Under the pieces are notes generated by a model. That model was not told where the DNA came from, ran no database searches, and was given only the letters and a program-made list of their open reading frames with translations. A stretch of DNA of 64,000 nucleotides, taken from assembly GCA_008360955.1 (NCBI GenBank), contig LUCM01004022.1, positions 100,080 through 164,079 on the forward strand, read 5' to 3'. Made by a program: the position numbers and the translations under genes. Positions 27,701-39,560 of this stretch are shown here, in pieces. How positions within the stretch are numbered: position 1 is the stretch's first letter; each line of letters opens with the position of its first letter. The stretch comes from Fasciolopsis buskii (lineage: Eukaryota > Platyhelminthes > Trematoda > Plagiorchiida > Fasciolidae).

Positions 27701-30700
27701 AGCCACTCCTGATGTCTGCAATCGTGTTAATATCATTTGGACTGTTTGCGCTTATTTGATTTGAAACCTGCTATTTCGGAAGTCCTCGTTCCCTAGGAAC
27801 CACATTTTGTGTTTACGAAATTCTGGCTAAAACGAAACATATCTTAATGGAAATTTTGGCATACTGACATGCCACACAAAGACTGGTTGGAAGAACCCCT
27901 TGAAACAAGACACTTTTTGGATGCTGTTTCAGCTGTTTTAGTTGATTCTGAGTCTGTGCAATGTTCTATGGCTTCCTCAATCGCCCATGACCTGAACGAC
28001 GTGAACGTCTTCTGGGACCTACAAGGGTATGCATTCACATGTCTTCACACTTAGCACAAAACCTGCATGCATCGTGCGTTCTTTGTTGACGGTGCACAAT
28101 AAGCGGTCGAAATTAGGTCACCCTTGTGTCGAGAATATCGATTTGTGACCTTAAAGCTTCTGTCCGGTCAACCTTCTCAAATGCAGCTTAATTTTATGTC
28201 ACTTCTCTCGTGCGTCGGTGAAGGAACGCATCAGTCAATTTTGATTAAACTATCCGCTTTTGATTTGTGCTCCATACGTGTTGGCACAGAACACGATAGT
28301 CTTTTGTATGCCTGTGATAAGAACGGAATTGAATTATTCGTTTAACGCAGCAGGTTCAGAATGAGAGTTGTCAGGCGAGATCAAGGGGGGACTTGGCTAT
28401 ATTTGTTGGAATTAATCATTGAAATTTTCTTTCGGAATCATTTATGCTCTTAGGATGCTGACTCATCGTTTCAGCACAAAATGGAAAATAAAACAATCAG
28501 AACATGTATTCCGTTACTTCAACCCCGTTAAATATAAAACGCTATCCACTCATTTGAGCAAATCGTGCTCCCGCAAAAGCCAGCAAAATAAAAATTCTGC
28601 CCATCGCTCGACAATATTTTATACTAGATATTCTTAATGACTTAGTCCATCAAAAAATAAAATTTTTTGATCTGGCCTTAGCGTTTGATCACGAGTTCAC
28701 AAACTATTCCTTTGCCATTTCAGTACTCTAAATATGATTGGTAAATACGCGGAATCGGCGGAGGGTAGCAGGTCTCATTTCCTTATTGATCCTTGTTGTT
28801 CGTACCAAAAATGAACACCAGTATGGTGGCACAAAACGAATAAATTCCACTCGTGTCTTAATTTTGTCATCGTTGAGTATGTTGGTAAAGCATTAGGAAA
28901 CTAAGAGCTACCAAAATCGGTTTATTGTTAGTAGCCATGCGACCTGATTATAATCTTTTCGGAAAGACCAGATCCGATAAATGTTTATCATTTTGGTGAT
29001 ATTCAGAATTGGAGTCGTTGCCAATAAGAAGCACGATCCTTGTGGTGATGTCATAGCCGCAAAGTTTCTGGACAAGACTCTCCTCGTTGCAGAGTAGTAG
29101 TGGTCTTTGCATCGTGTGATTCGAACTGTCAAACTTGGTATTATTTCCGGATCCCATCATATGCCACTGTTCAGGGGTTTGGCAAGATTTATTCCACTTC
29201 ATCAGTTTGTTCATTCGACTAATACAGAATAGCAATTTACATTCCACCTTCCTGATATTTTAATACTTCGGCGAAATGAACCTCCGATGTTTCCACAGGA
29301 CCAAATTAAGCATTTTTGTAACTGTGCGGTTTGTAACAAATTTTCATTAGTCTAATATTCTTTCGGTTGGAAAACATAAAAACAGTAATTTAAAACAGGA
29401 TGACAAGTTTTATGTCCTTTAATTCCCATATGATCTTCGATTTTGTGATTTACCGATGCTTTTATGTCGCTTTCAAAGCTCGATGTTCTACGAACCTTTT
29501 CGATGGCAGTGTGTTAAGACTAATGTCATCCCAGTCTCACTGCCCCATCGCCACCTCCTACGCGACCAGTACAATGAATACATTGCCCTGCTGAACACTG
29601 TCATTTTCACAACGAATCGGGTTTTAATGCATCTTACCCGGCAGTACCGTTTTGATGAGGCAATGTGATTCGGAAGATTCACACAAACGGACGTTTCCGT
29701 TAGGTCTTGTGAAATCATTCAGAAGGGCTTAATCGAGTTTGATTTTGTATTCTGACGAAAGTTCACTTGTCGGTTTCAGTCTTCTCGTCTGGTAATCAAA
29801 TTTGTTTATAAAATTAATATATTATCCGCTGCTAATCAGTGAATCTCGTGACTGCACCTTGGACGTATTTTATCCGTCTTCGGGGAAAAACACCCACTAA
29901 AACCATCAGTAATTTTCTGTGGCAGTAGGAAATGTACTGCTGAAGGGAATAGTCATGTCAGGTAGGTTCGCAATCAAATAGACAGAAGAGGAAGAATTCT
30001 ACTAGTCTCGCGGTGACAGTATCGCTGGCAGATCACCATCATCTTCGGCTTCTAGATATCAGCCAGGCTTCTTAAATACTTGTTGTTAAGGATTAGTCAA
30101 AGAAATCAAACAGGTGTATTGTATCACAGTGGATTTTCGTCATGATTTGAACGTTGTTATTTCACCAAGGCCTGTCCGCTCTATAGGCCTGAAAGTTAGA
30201 AATGATCCAACTGTTAAAAATCTTTTAACTCAGCGGCATTCAAACGTAAGCATGAAGGCATACAAGGTACAAATGCGTGACCTGAATTTAAGCCGAGTTG
30301 GGGGATTTCCACACTTAAATCAGTTCCACACATGTGAAATGAGCCAAATTAGAACTTCAAAATCCAATATGATTCAACAATTAAGCTTTCACCCAGGGCT
30401 TGTCCACCCATAAGATAAATAAAAAACAAAGAACATTGAAACAATTCTACTTCTGAAACTCACTCTATCACTTAAGGACCAAAACGGTTTTAATCCGAAC
30501 GGCAGATTAAATTTTCCTTGTTCTGGTATATCCGCTAGTATTAACTTAGCGAGTTACACTGAGCACATGTGAATGATGGCAAATCACGTGTTTCACCATT
30601 ATCCATGAACCACCTGGGATATCAGCTGTAAAATGGTGTTTGCAAGATAATCGTGTTGTAAAAGCGGCACACTGATTTGTCTCTTTTTTCAGCCTGCCAA

Positions 30701-33589
30701 ACTGGATGTGCTAATGTTACCGGATTTTAATCCAATTATGCTGATTTGAATTGTTTTCGAAACATGCACCAACGTTGTGTTAGTTGGTTTGACTGCCGGT
30801 AGTTCTCGTGAGCAACTCAATAACTTTTCATTAAATTTCCGACAAAGTTTCAAATGAAAGACTGCAACAATTTTACAACAGAAGTGCAAACTTCAAAACA
30901 TGCATTGTTTAGCAACTGAATACACATTAATATATTTATGCGCCAAATGAAAATGGCTTCACAATGAACAATTGCACGTTTTACAATCGAAAAGCTTTAT
31001 CAAAGAGGAGGCAATCAAACGTCATGCCGAAGAAACAAGAATTATACCTCCCCAAGTGAAACTCAAAACAGTGAAAATTTTATGATACGGTTTCTGCTCA
31101 GTTTGTCTTCAAGATATGGGATTTTCACCAACCTTAAAAAAGAAAAATTTCCATTCGCTCTAATTGACTGGTCCGAGGTTGAAATCCATAAATTTTTATT
31201 TCCGCAAAGTTTAAACCCGATATTGAAAAATTATTCATTTAAAATTATTTCAAAATGTCTTTGAATGCCATGACTTTGTTGGTCACCTGCTTAGTATTTC
31301 GTCTGTTTTTCCTTATGTAATTAAAGTAAGTGGGGGTGGAATTGACGAAAAACAATCCGAAAGCTTGTTTTATTGAACCATTCCACCGCGGGTGGTGTCT
31401 AACGGATGAGATTCACACCCGGTACGTTTTAGCTTACGTAGTACGGAGAGAAAAACCATGAAACGGCAACTGCTTGTCAGTTTCAATGTCCCCACCGGAC
31501 TGGGAGCACCACCTATTAGTCATGTTGGTGCTTCTACTACTGAGTCAATTTCTCCTCTCAGACAAAGACAAAAGCATATTTTGAGAAGTATTTCAATCAA
31601 ATTCCACCACGAATAGGGAAGAAAGCTTGACAATACAATATTATATATATATATATTAGCGAATAATTTCCGACATTTCTCGGCGGATTAACTGTTGATT
31701 GAAGCTCCTATCAAAACAGGGGAAGATATAGATTGCGCAGATATTACAGTATAAATAGTATAAAGCAGCTGGCAAATTCATTGACTAATCTTGCAAAATA
31801 AAACTCATAACATGGCACCGAAACTCGCAAACAAACACGCACGATGACAGTGGCTAAGGATTAACGACGCAGCACGGGAAGACGAATGTTGCTTGCTACT
31901 AAAAAGCTTCTTCGCTGCCACTCAGAAGTTGAACTCAGACCTCGGTAAAATGTGACGCTAGATAAATACGCAGAAAAAGGTTTTGGGTCCAAGACGTGGA
32001 ACACAAATATTTGGTAGGGAATAAGAAGGGCAACAACAGTTACAATGGATTTGAAAATTTATGTTGACCGTAGCTCAGTTTGTTGGTTTCCATGGGTTTC
32101 CATTGCTGAGGTTGACGTTTAGCTCACAGAAGTCCCATTACCAGTCGAGGTGACATCGTAGCTGCAAGTGCGTAGTTGTTAGAGTTCACTATTTAAAGGG
32201 TTGCCATTGCCTTTGACCCTGAACTTCATTGACGACCTTGACCTGGGAACTGCGCCCCCGTTTACCACGTGATCTGTATTGATTTAACATTCGGCCTCAG
32301 AAAAGTGACATTTGACCCGAGACATCTGATCCGTTTAGTTGTGCTGTTGTTTTTGGTTTCAGTATGATAATGTTGCTTGATTCAGTTCCGTATAAATGAC
32401 TCGGATTCGTGACTATCGGTTTGTAGGACTGGAATTACGGTTCTCCGTGTTAGCCGAGTTTTCCGCATTTCATCCGAATGTGCACGTGATCCAATTCGAT
32501 GTGTCTATTGAATGAGTTATTTGAAGAATACTAAGCCTTTAAAAACCCCTTCGTGTGCCTCGCAGCTGTCTGATTCAGAATTTCAACGTTACCTAGATTG
32601 GTTTTGTATCATTCTTGATCTTTCGTGGAAGGATATCAGAGAGAATGGGTCATGTTTTCTTGTAGCTGAATTATATCCGTGCATTCGAACAGTTACTTTT
32701 CTCCCAATTTGTTGCAGTCCATTCACGTTCCTTTGAGTATAATGTTTGTTCTTTTCTCCTTTTCACTCGCATTTTTCGTTTTCGTATAATTATTCGCAAC
32801 GTTTGGAACACTTTAAGAGAAAGCGTGCTTCCTTGGGGTTAGAGTAATCTTGCAGTTAATTCAGATAAATTTTTGACGTATGGCAGATTGATCCTTCTGT
32901 TTGACTGTTCCCTTTGGTTCGTGTCCTTGTTCACTGCGTGCACGGGTTTTCCTACGAAATTCCTTGGATATCTGCCATTCTTGAAGAAATAGGCTTCTCC
33001 CTGCCTTCTTAGTCCTTCTGCGCTGAATTGAGTTTTAGCCCTCCCGAATATCGTTCGAATGCATGACCGACTACGCTTCGGCTGATTGTGACCGAGTTGG
33101 CAGGTTTCGTATCTATGTTCTGCTGCCTATATTTTCCAAATTTTCTGTAATTTCCTAGCTTATAATAGCCTTCTCCTTTTCTGGTAATTCCTAACTGGTA
33201 AAAAACGCCAACAGCCACTTTCGTAATGGTTTCCTTGCCGAAAACCGTGCTTACAGGGGCACCAAACCGTCGCTATTATATTCGTGCAATTGCACAAACG
33301 ATTATTACTATACGTGATCAACACAAACAACATAAGTCTACCATTTTGCCTAATTATCATCCATTGTGTATTAAAAAAATAGATCAATAAACAGCTCGTG
33401 GTTAGACGTCAGCATTTGAACGAAAACCGTGGGCTTAGGGAGGAAATTCAAAAAAAACAATACACTTAGATCAACAGAAAAGGTACCAGTGGAAGCTCAG
33501 TAATCACGGTAATAGCAACGACCGAAATATACTTGAATAATTTCACGAAAGAAACAACGCAACGAGATGGGTAAAATCAAAAGTACTGC
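24713..33589. other. No recognisable gene
   Basis: A GC-richer patch at 24713-24916 is open in three overlapping frames (see findings). Several 60-75 codon frames (25803-26012, 27869-28054, 28124-28345, 29456-29668, all +) look superficially protein-like but match nothing I can name. A second tRNA B-box-like motif lies at about 26412, and a short (TA)n run at 31640-31657. Confidence 0.4.
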
Positions 33590-33782
33590 CCAAATGTTAC
33601 CACCCCCTATGCGTATGCGCATCGTATAAATGCATACAGTCTGTGTACGTATCACAAGCAGCACAAAATGAAGTATAACGGTATTTGAAAAATAATTTCA
33701 CTACCGACCTGGGGTTCGTAAACGATTATGTCTGGGAATGCCTCTGCATAGATGACAAAGCTGCAGTAATATTGCTAGGAAG
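33590..33782 (+). repeat. Left arm of a 193-base inverted repeat
   Basis: This arm is the reverse complement of 35623-35815, with about 94% identity and no gaps by eye. Homology appears to fade gradually outside the arm, to about 33550. It ends sharply on the inner side at AGGAAG (33782). The arms could be terminal inverted repeats of a non-autonomous DNA element, or two copies of a dispersed repeat in opposite orientation. Confidence 0.75.
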
Positions 33783-35622
33783 AATTATAGTAGTCACAAT
33801 AAGGCGATCGACTTTGGCCAGCATTGACTGGCACGCTTTTCGGCTCAGGCTAAGCAGAAAATACTGTAACAAAATTTTGTATGGGTCCTTCCACTGAGTT
33901 ACTAGGTTTGGCGCAGCCTAAAATCACACAAGCACCGAGTTGCATTTGGACAACTGTTCTATTTTGTGACTGCCGGTTGTGTTTACCTTGTGAATTTTTC
34001 CTTTTTGGTTCTTAAAATAGCCCATAATGTTGTGTTCACAATTTACAATTACGCAGATGAGAAAACGGGAAATTTTCAATTATCGAGACACTGGTAGAGG
34101 TGCTCCTCTAAAAGAATTTGGAAGTTTTTTGTTTGTATGGATAAGCCACTCGTCTACTCATGAGTAATAATACCAGTAATTCGCAATCCACGATGGCAAC
34201 TCAGTCAGCGAGCTTCACCCGCGTGAGTACGGTTGTAGCACATGTATTCCCGTGCACCGCATGGTAGAATAGCGCAAGGTAGAAAACGGCAACTTTCCGA
34301 TTGTTCTAACGACCAATGGGATTTGGAAGACAGTGACCTTGTCTCTGCTGGAGTAAACTACAAATGTCATTGTTCACTGAGAGGCTAGATTGCGCCAGGA
34401 CGGTGAATATTGGACTTATGGAATGCATGCTGTTCTTACTATGGCCTCCAAATCCCATACTGAAGTTGTAAGGAACCTAAGTACAAAGTTGGGAGAAACA
34501 ACTGGCCTTCTTAATTCCGTCTTTGCAGTTAGCCTTGCGGATCGTGTGTACTTCAGTTCGAGTTGATAAAACCGCATAGATCAAAACAGGACTTACAATA
34601 GGTGAGCTCTTAAGGGCATCTGGTTATTCTGAATAAAGAGCGAAAATTTATTAAATCTTTGACCAGCAAACGGCGCTTGTTTGGTAGTGTATACGCCCAT
34701 TGAATGCAGAATAAATCCCATTGAGAAAACGGGGTTTGTTAATAATTCTTGATTCTGTAATAGTACATTAAGCATAATTAGTTCGAGGTGAATGAAACAC
34801 GTGATGAACAAAGTGCGACGAGAAGAAACTTTCTGTTCAATAGGGATAAAGCAGCAACTAAAACTGTTTATTTAGGGAGCACCTGAACAGAACTGCGGTG
34901 CAGTAAAGGTTCGATGCTTGCGGCGAATCGGTATATTTCAAACTGCCATTAACCACTAAACCATTTACCGCATGGACACTAGCACGGCAGATTTGGGATC
35001 GAAAGTCGGATCTCCGTTAGACAACATAAATAAAACCAGAGCAAGGCTATCGTGAACTACTGATTTCACATCCTGTCAGAATTCCATTATAACTGTTTGC
35101 TCGGAATACTCACGTAACATGCATTTTAAGACGCAAGTAAGAATATTTGAAACTTTAGTAGCAAGGAATTATATCGAATTTGCGAGCCCTATGCATGCTA
35201 GTCATAAGTAACCAAACGCAAGCAATAGTCACTAACGTGCACTAGCACTGGGCAGATGAACGACGCTAAGATTGCCCACAGGCAGCTGCAATTTGATTCC
35301 TAGCAAATGATATAACAGTTTATGGAGGATAATGCTTGCATCATTAGACAAAAAGCATTTCATTCAGTGCTAGATAAAGTTGACCGCCTTATTGTGACTA
35401 TTATAATTCTAATAACACAACGTTGCTAGTAGATGTTCTAATTCGCCCGTTAATATGCTTCAATGGGGTAACTGTTAGCTAATCGTATGGTAGCTGGCGA
35501 GATTTTATCACGTCCCCTCTGCATACTTTCGCAATCGAGATAATAAAATGTGGATTTTCCTCATGGATAGTCTCCAGTCTTACACTCATTTGGTTATCTT
35601 CCCTCGTCCATTGAAGTCACTG
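33783..35622. other. Interior of the inverted-repeat pair
   Basis: These 1,840 bases lie between the arms. No transposase, DDE motif or long open frame was recognised. If the arms are terminal repeats, this would be the core of a non-autonomous element. Confidence 0.4.
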
Positions 35623-35815
35623 CTTCCTAGCAATATTACTGCAGCTTTGTCATCTATACAGAGGCATTCCTAGACATAATCGTTCACGAACCCCAGGTCG
35701 GTAGTGAAATTATTTTCCAAATACCGTTATACTACATTTTGTGCTGCTTGTGAAACGTACACAGACTGTATGCATTTATACGATACGCATACGCATAGGG
35801 AGAAGTAACATTTTG
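35623..35815 (-). repeat. Right arm of a 193-base inverted repeat
   Basis: Reverse complement of 33590-33782, pairing base for base (coordinates sum to 69405) with roughly ten mismatches. Weaker similarity continues outwards to about 35870. The inner boundary is as abrupt as on the left. Confidence 0.75.
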
Positions 35816-36449
35816 GGTAGCAGTTTCTGAGTCTGTCCATTTCGTTATGCCCTTCAATATCTTCATAATTTCTCCACTAAGCGCGCCATTTGCCGCATTC
35901 TTTGACGGTTTATTTTGCTGCTTGATCTGATCAGTTACATGTCGGCCATAGCTGGTTTATTTTCTACCTAGATGCGCATCTGCACTTTCCTATCATGCTT
36001 TGTCTTGTAATTATTATGCGGTCTCTTATGGAACACATATATGCCCATTTTGTAATATCTGTGTGAATGCCAGAAGTTCCTTGCAAATCAATTTTTGGGA
36101 GCTGGTTAAACTTGCTTTGCACTAACAACGCAACTGGTTATGCTGCATAGTGCGCCTATGGACGATTGATATTCTGAAAGTTACTGCATTTTACTGTGAT
36201 TATTATTGTCGATGATCATTAGTAGTTTGGGCAACAAAATGACAACAAACATTTAACATCAGTGTACGTGGCTAGTTTCAATGTTCATTTTAGTTTAGTT
36301 AGTACAATCACTAACATTGCACCAACCTGCTCTGGTTTCTACCTCGGGAAACCATCTTCTCAAACACGAAAAAGACCTAGCCTTAGTGAACGCTTACCGG
36401 AGAACAGTAAGTTGAGGAAATGCACGGAGCTGAAAGGGTTTTAAGTGAA
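35816..36449. other. No recognisable feature
   Basis: Between the inverted repeat and the LINE remnant. No gene, RNA or repeat was identified apart from the fading outer part of the right repeat arm. Confidence 0.4.
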
Positions 36450-36699
36450 AGAACGCCGTAAATGCGGCACTCCGTCGCATCACCAAATCTCTTCAACCGT
36501 AGCTTGGTAGGGTTTCGTGAACCCCAAACGTCCTAGTCTGACTGAGCCTACGAAAGGCAGAAAACTATTTAAAGGTATCATACCTTTACCTATGAATTCC
36601 ACTGGCCTCCTGTAACCACCTTTCAACAATGACCCACTTCAAAGAATAGCATAAAACAAGACAATCCTTCTGTGTTCCTGCTCAAAACAGGTTCCTCAA

Positions 36700-37945
36700 C
36701 CCATTCTGATTTAGTGCCTAATCTAAAAACCGAACACTAAGACTCAATAACTTAAGCCTAACTTCTGAGTTACACAAAATTCTCCCACAATATTCGACCT
36801 ACTCTACAAAGACAATGGTGCTCAAAACATTAAAAGTCTTCGCATATATTTTGCATTCAGTAGCCATGTTTCGGAGCCCTAGAGTAATACAGATTCCACC
36901 GCTACTTTGCATACTCAAAATATGATCGATAACCGGGTGTCACACCGACGCCACAGAGGCCTAAATTACCGAACAAAAATCGGATCTTCTGCATGATTGA
37001 AGACAGTTTATCTGATTTATGACCACTAAATAAGATACAACTAGACAATTAACTGAATATGTCCAACTAAATTAATTCTTTCCCTGTCGGAATAAGTCTC
37101 GATTTTAAGTCATTCCAGTCATGAAATAGCATTTTGAACTACAGAAGTGAAAAACCCATCTCAAACATACACCATCAATCAGAAGATCGGGAAATGCTTT
37201 TAACTTAGTTGTGTCTTCACGCAGCAGCATAACGTCGTGCTCATATTCCAAGTCAGGCACATTCATGCCTGAGCGAATATCAATGTCATTATTCTTAAAT
37301 GATAATAAGGCTATCTCCATAACTATTTCAACGACAAGGTTATAAAGGAAAGGGGAAAGAGGGTAGCCCTGACGAACACCATTTCTCGTGGTGAGTTCGG
37401 ATGAAATGTCGCCACAAGCGCGAATTCGGTTTCGAGGGTTCGGATACAGAGACCGGTGGTGGAACGAATTTCTGTAGCACACCCTTCAGTGAGAGGCAAA
37501 GTCAAGGAGCTGCATGATCAACGCAGTAGAGCGCCACGCTCAAATCAAAAAGAATGAAATCACAAATCTGCGAAATATGTCCCTATTTTCTAAGATCTGT
37601 CGTAAGATGAACTTTTGGTCAATACATTCGCGACCGAGATGGTAATCGACTTGGTTTTTACGCATACATATTTCTCGGGTACTAGATAATCGGTATAAAA
37701 TTATGCCCGTGGACGGTTTGGATGTAGTGTTTACTAAACTAATTTCTCTGTTTTTTTGCAAGAGGATCTATCGTCTTTTTTAAGTCTGCACAGTGACAGA
37801 CTCAAGCCAGTCCTTAAGAATCTCCTCCATCTTCCTAGAATGATATCAGGAGTTTTGTTAATTTTGCTGTTAACCCTTCGCTACCATCCTTGAAGAAGGG
37901 TGGCGACAGTCTATCTGGTGTGGATCCCTTAAAACTTTCAAGAAA
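36700..37945 (-). pseudogene. Broken LINE reverse transcriptase domain
   Basis: Fragments in successive frames carry RT landmarks in order: FKGSTPDRLSPPFFKDG (about 37940), CIDQKFILRQILENR (about 37630), NGVRQGYPLSPFLYNLVVEI (about 37380-37320) and LEYEHDVMLL (37222-37252). The last corresponds to the YADD-type catalytic box of active relatives. Here it reads YEHD, so one catalytic aspartate is gone. Several stops and at least two frame changes also break the domain, so it cannot be functional. Confidence 0.8.
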
Positions 37946-38699
37946 ACCTGTCACCCCCATTGCCTCCATTTCAGATGAGTACTGGTATCCACATGCATTG
38001 ATTCGTTGGCAGGCTTTGGTGGAAAGCCCACAATGAGAGTGGGTCAGCTAAAATTCTCCCTAAGTTGTGCTGCACAACGAGATTTTTGATGATCCGGGGA
38101 GTGAATCAGTGTGCCATCGGATTTCTTTATTACATCGGTGACACTCGACTTCGGTGGACAGGTGTTCTAAATAGACGTTAAAGTTTAGAACTAGTGCTGG
38201 CAGCCAAACTTCTTTCCATTTCCCTACTCACCATTGCTCCTGGTCATTTTACAAGTTCCCGGTAATGTGGCGCCTCACAGATCCACAGGCCTCAATGTAC
38301 GTTGCTTGCGGGGAGACAGATATGCGAGCACCTGCCAGTTTATCTGAAATCAAGAATATCTGTCATTTCTGGGGGTTCTGTGGAAAGAAATCCTACATCG
38401 CAGTTGTCACTGAGTGCAGAGCTTCTCGGATATGCCCCCAGCGTCTGCTCGGATCATGGGCATTTTATTGAGAAAAAACTCGCATTGAGACTACCGACTG
38501 GAATTGAAGTCGGCGATTATCCTCTAGAATCACCTGTCTAGGACAACCGCTTTTTTCGTTGTTGTGACCGCGGACCAGACACAAACAAAATGAGCACTAA
38601 GCAAAGCATGATTAGAGTCTAAGCGGATGGACCAGGCTGATCGGCAGTCCTCGATTAACTCACATTATCAATGCCAATGTGACTAATTAGACTTCAACG

Positions 38700-39335
38700 C
38701 TGTGAAGATGAAGAAAGGTGCTAAGTGGGCCGAAGTCGCTTTAGTGAAATAATTTGACTTTCGCCAGAAACAGTCTATGGTCTGAACAAGTATGGATGAG
38801 ACTATCTTTGTTTTCAGTCATATCAACTGGGATAGAAAATGGGTCTGCGATGCGCCGTTCAGTCTCTGGTAAGTACCCAAGTTGGGCTTCAGGATCACCA
38901 GCAACGACCACAATGTCTGTTGAACTTATACTTCGAAGTGATCGAGATAACTCCCAGGTAGAACTCGTCTTTTGCCTCAAGGGATCTGCAATGAGTGGGT
39001 GCACAAACAGATACCACGAACAAACACCGACAGTTCAATCGATTGCTATTCTCACGCTCGAACTACTCATAAAAAGCTGTTGACTGAGATCCATTATAAC
39101 AGTGCACGCTCCGCTCGCATGCTGAGAACTGTCCCAGCGACTGGTTGACCACGAGTGCTCGAAGTCGGATCACCCGACAGGCAGGAATGAATTGAGCGGA
39201 TGAGGCGGTATCTAGGATCCTGTATGCTCTTTTTGATGACAGTATACATGAACTTCAAAAGTTTCAATGGTTCGAGCTAGGACAGCGTCTTGTCCCTTTT
39301 GGGTGAACATTCGAACATTGGAGGCAGTCAAGTGA
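38700..39335 (-). pseudogene. Broken LINE apurinic-type endonuclease domain
   Basis: The start reads SNVRMFTQKGQDAVLARTIE before a stop, matching the N-terminal strand of RTE-like endonucleases. The open part at 39004-38741 contains DIVVVAGDPEAQLGYL, where the family has GDxNAQ. The conserved asparagine is replaced (GDPEA), and CSDHRLFLAK follows. A stretch between the two parts appears lost or scrambled. Confidence 0.7.
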
Positions 39336-39560
39336 AGTGAACACTTGCAAGCTATTTCTTCCCCTTCCACTTAAGTAACCGTAACATAAACTTATTTAAG
39401 TTCAATTCTTCGTGGAATCTTGGGTGGTTCCTCATTCGGATAACCGAATTCAGAAGTATTCCCCGTAGAAAGCATGTCGGAGGTATTGGGGCGATCGATG
39501 GTTCTCGGTGCCCCACACCTCCAAGGGGTTTACCTCAATTTCATCGATCTACTTGCCATT

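Larger units (their letters stand above)
36450..39560 (-). mobile_element. Degenerate LINE (APE-type endonuclease plus reverse transcriptase)
   Basis: Read on the - strand, an endonuclease start near 39335 is followed by the GDxNAQ-type endonuclease region (about 38885-38900), the reverse-transcriptase fingers and palm (37945-37100), and a C-terminal region reading GSETWLLNAKYMRRL and FEHHCLCRVGRILWE (about 36880-36740). This order is that of a non-LTR retrotransposon. The residue patterns match the RTE-like family common in trematodes, recalled from memory. Many stops and frameshifts separate the pieces, so it is a dead copy. The outer ends, especially the 3' end near 36450, are approximate, and no poly(A) tail or target duplication was seen. 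It lies upstream of, and antisense to, GARNL3. Confidence 0.8.
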
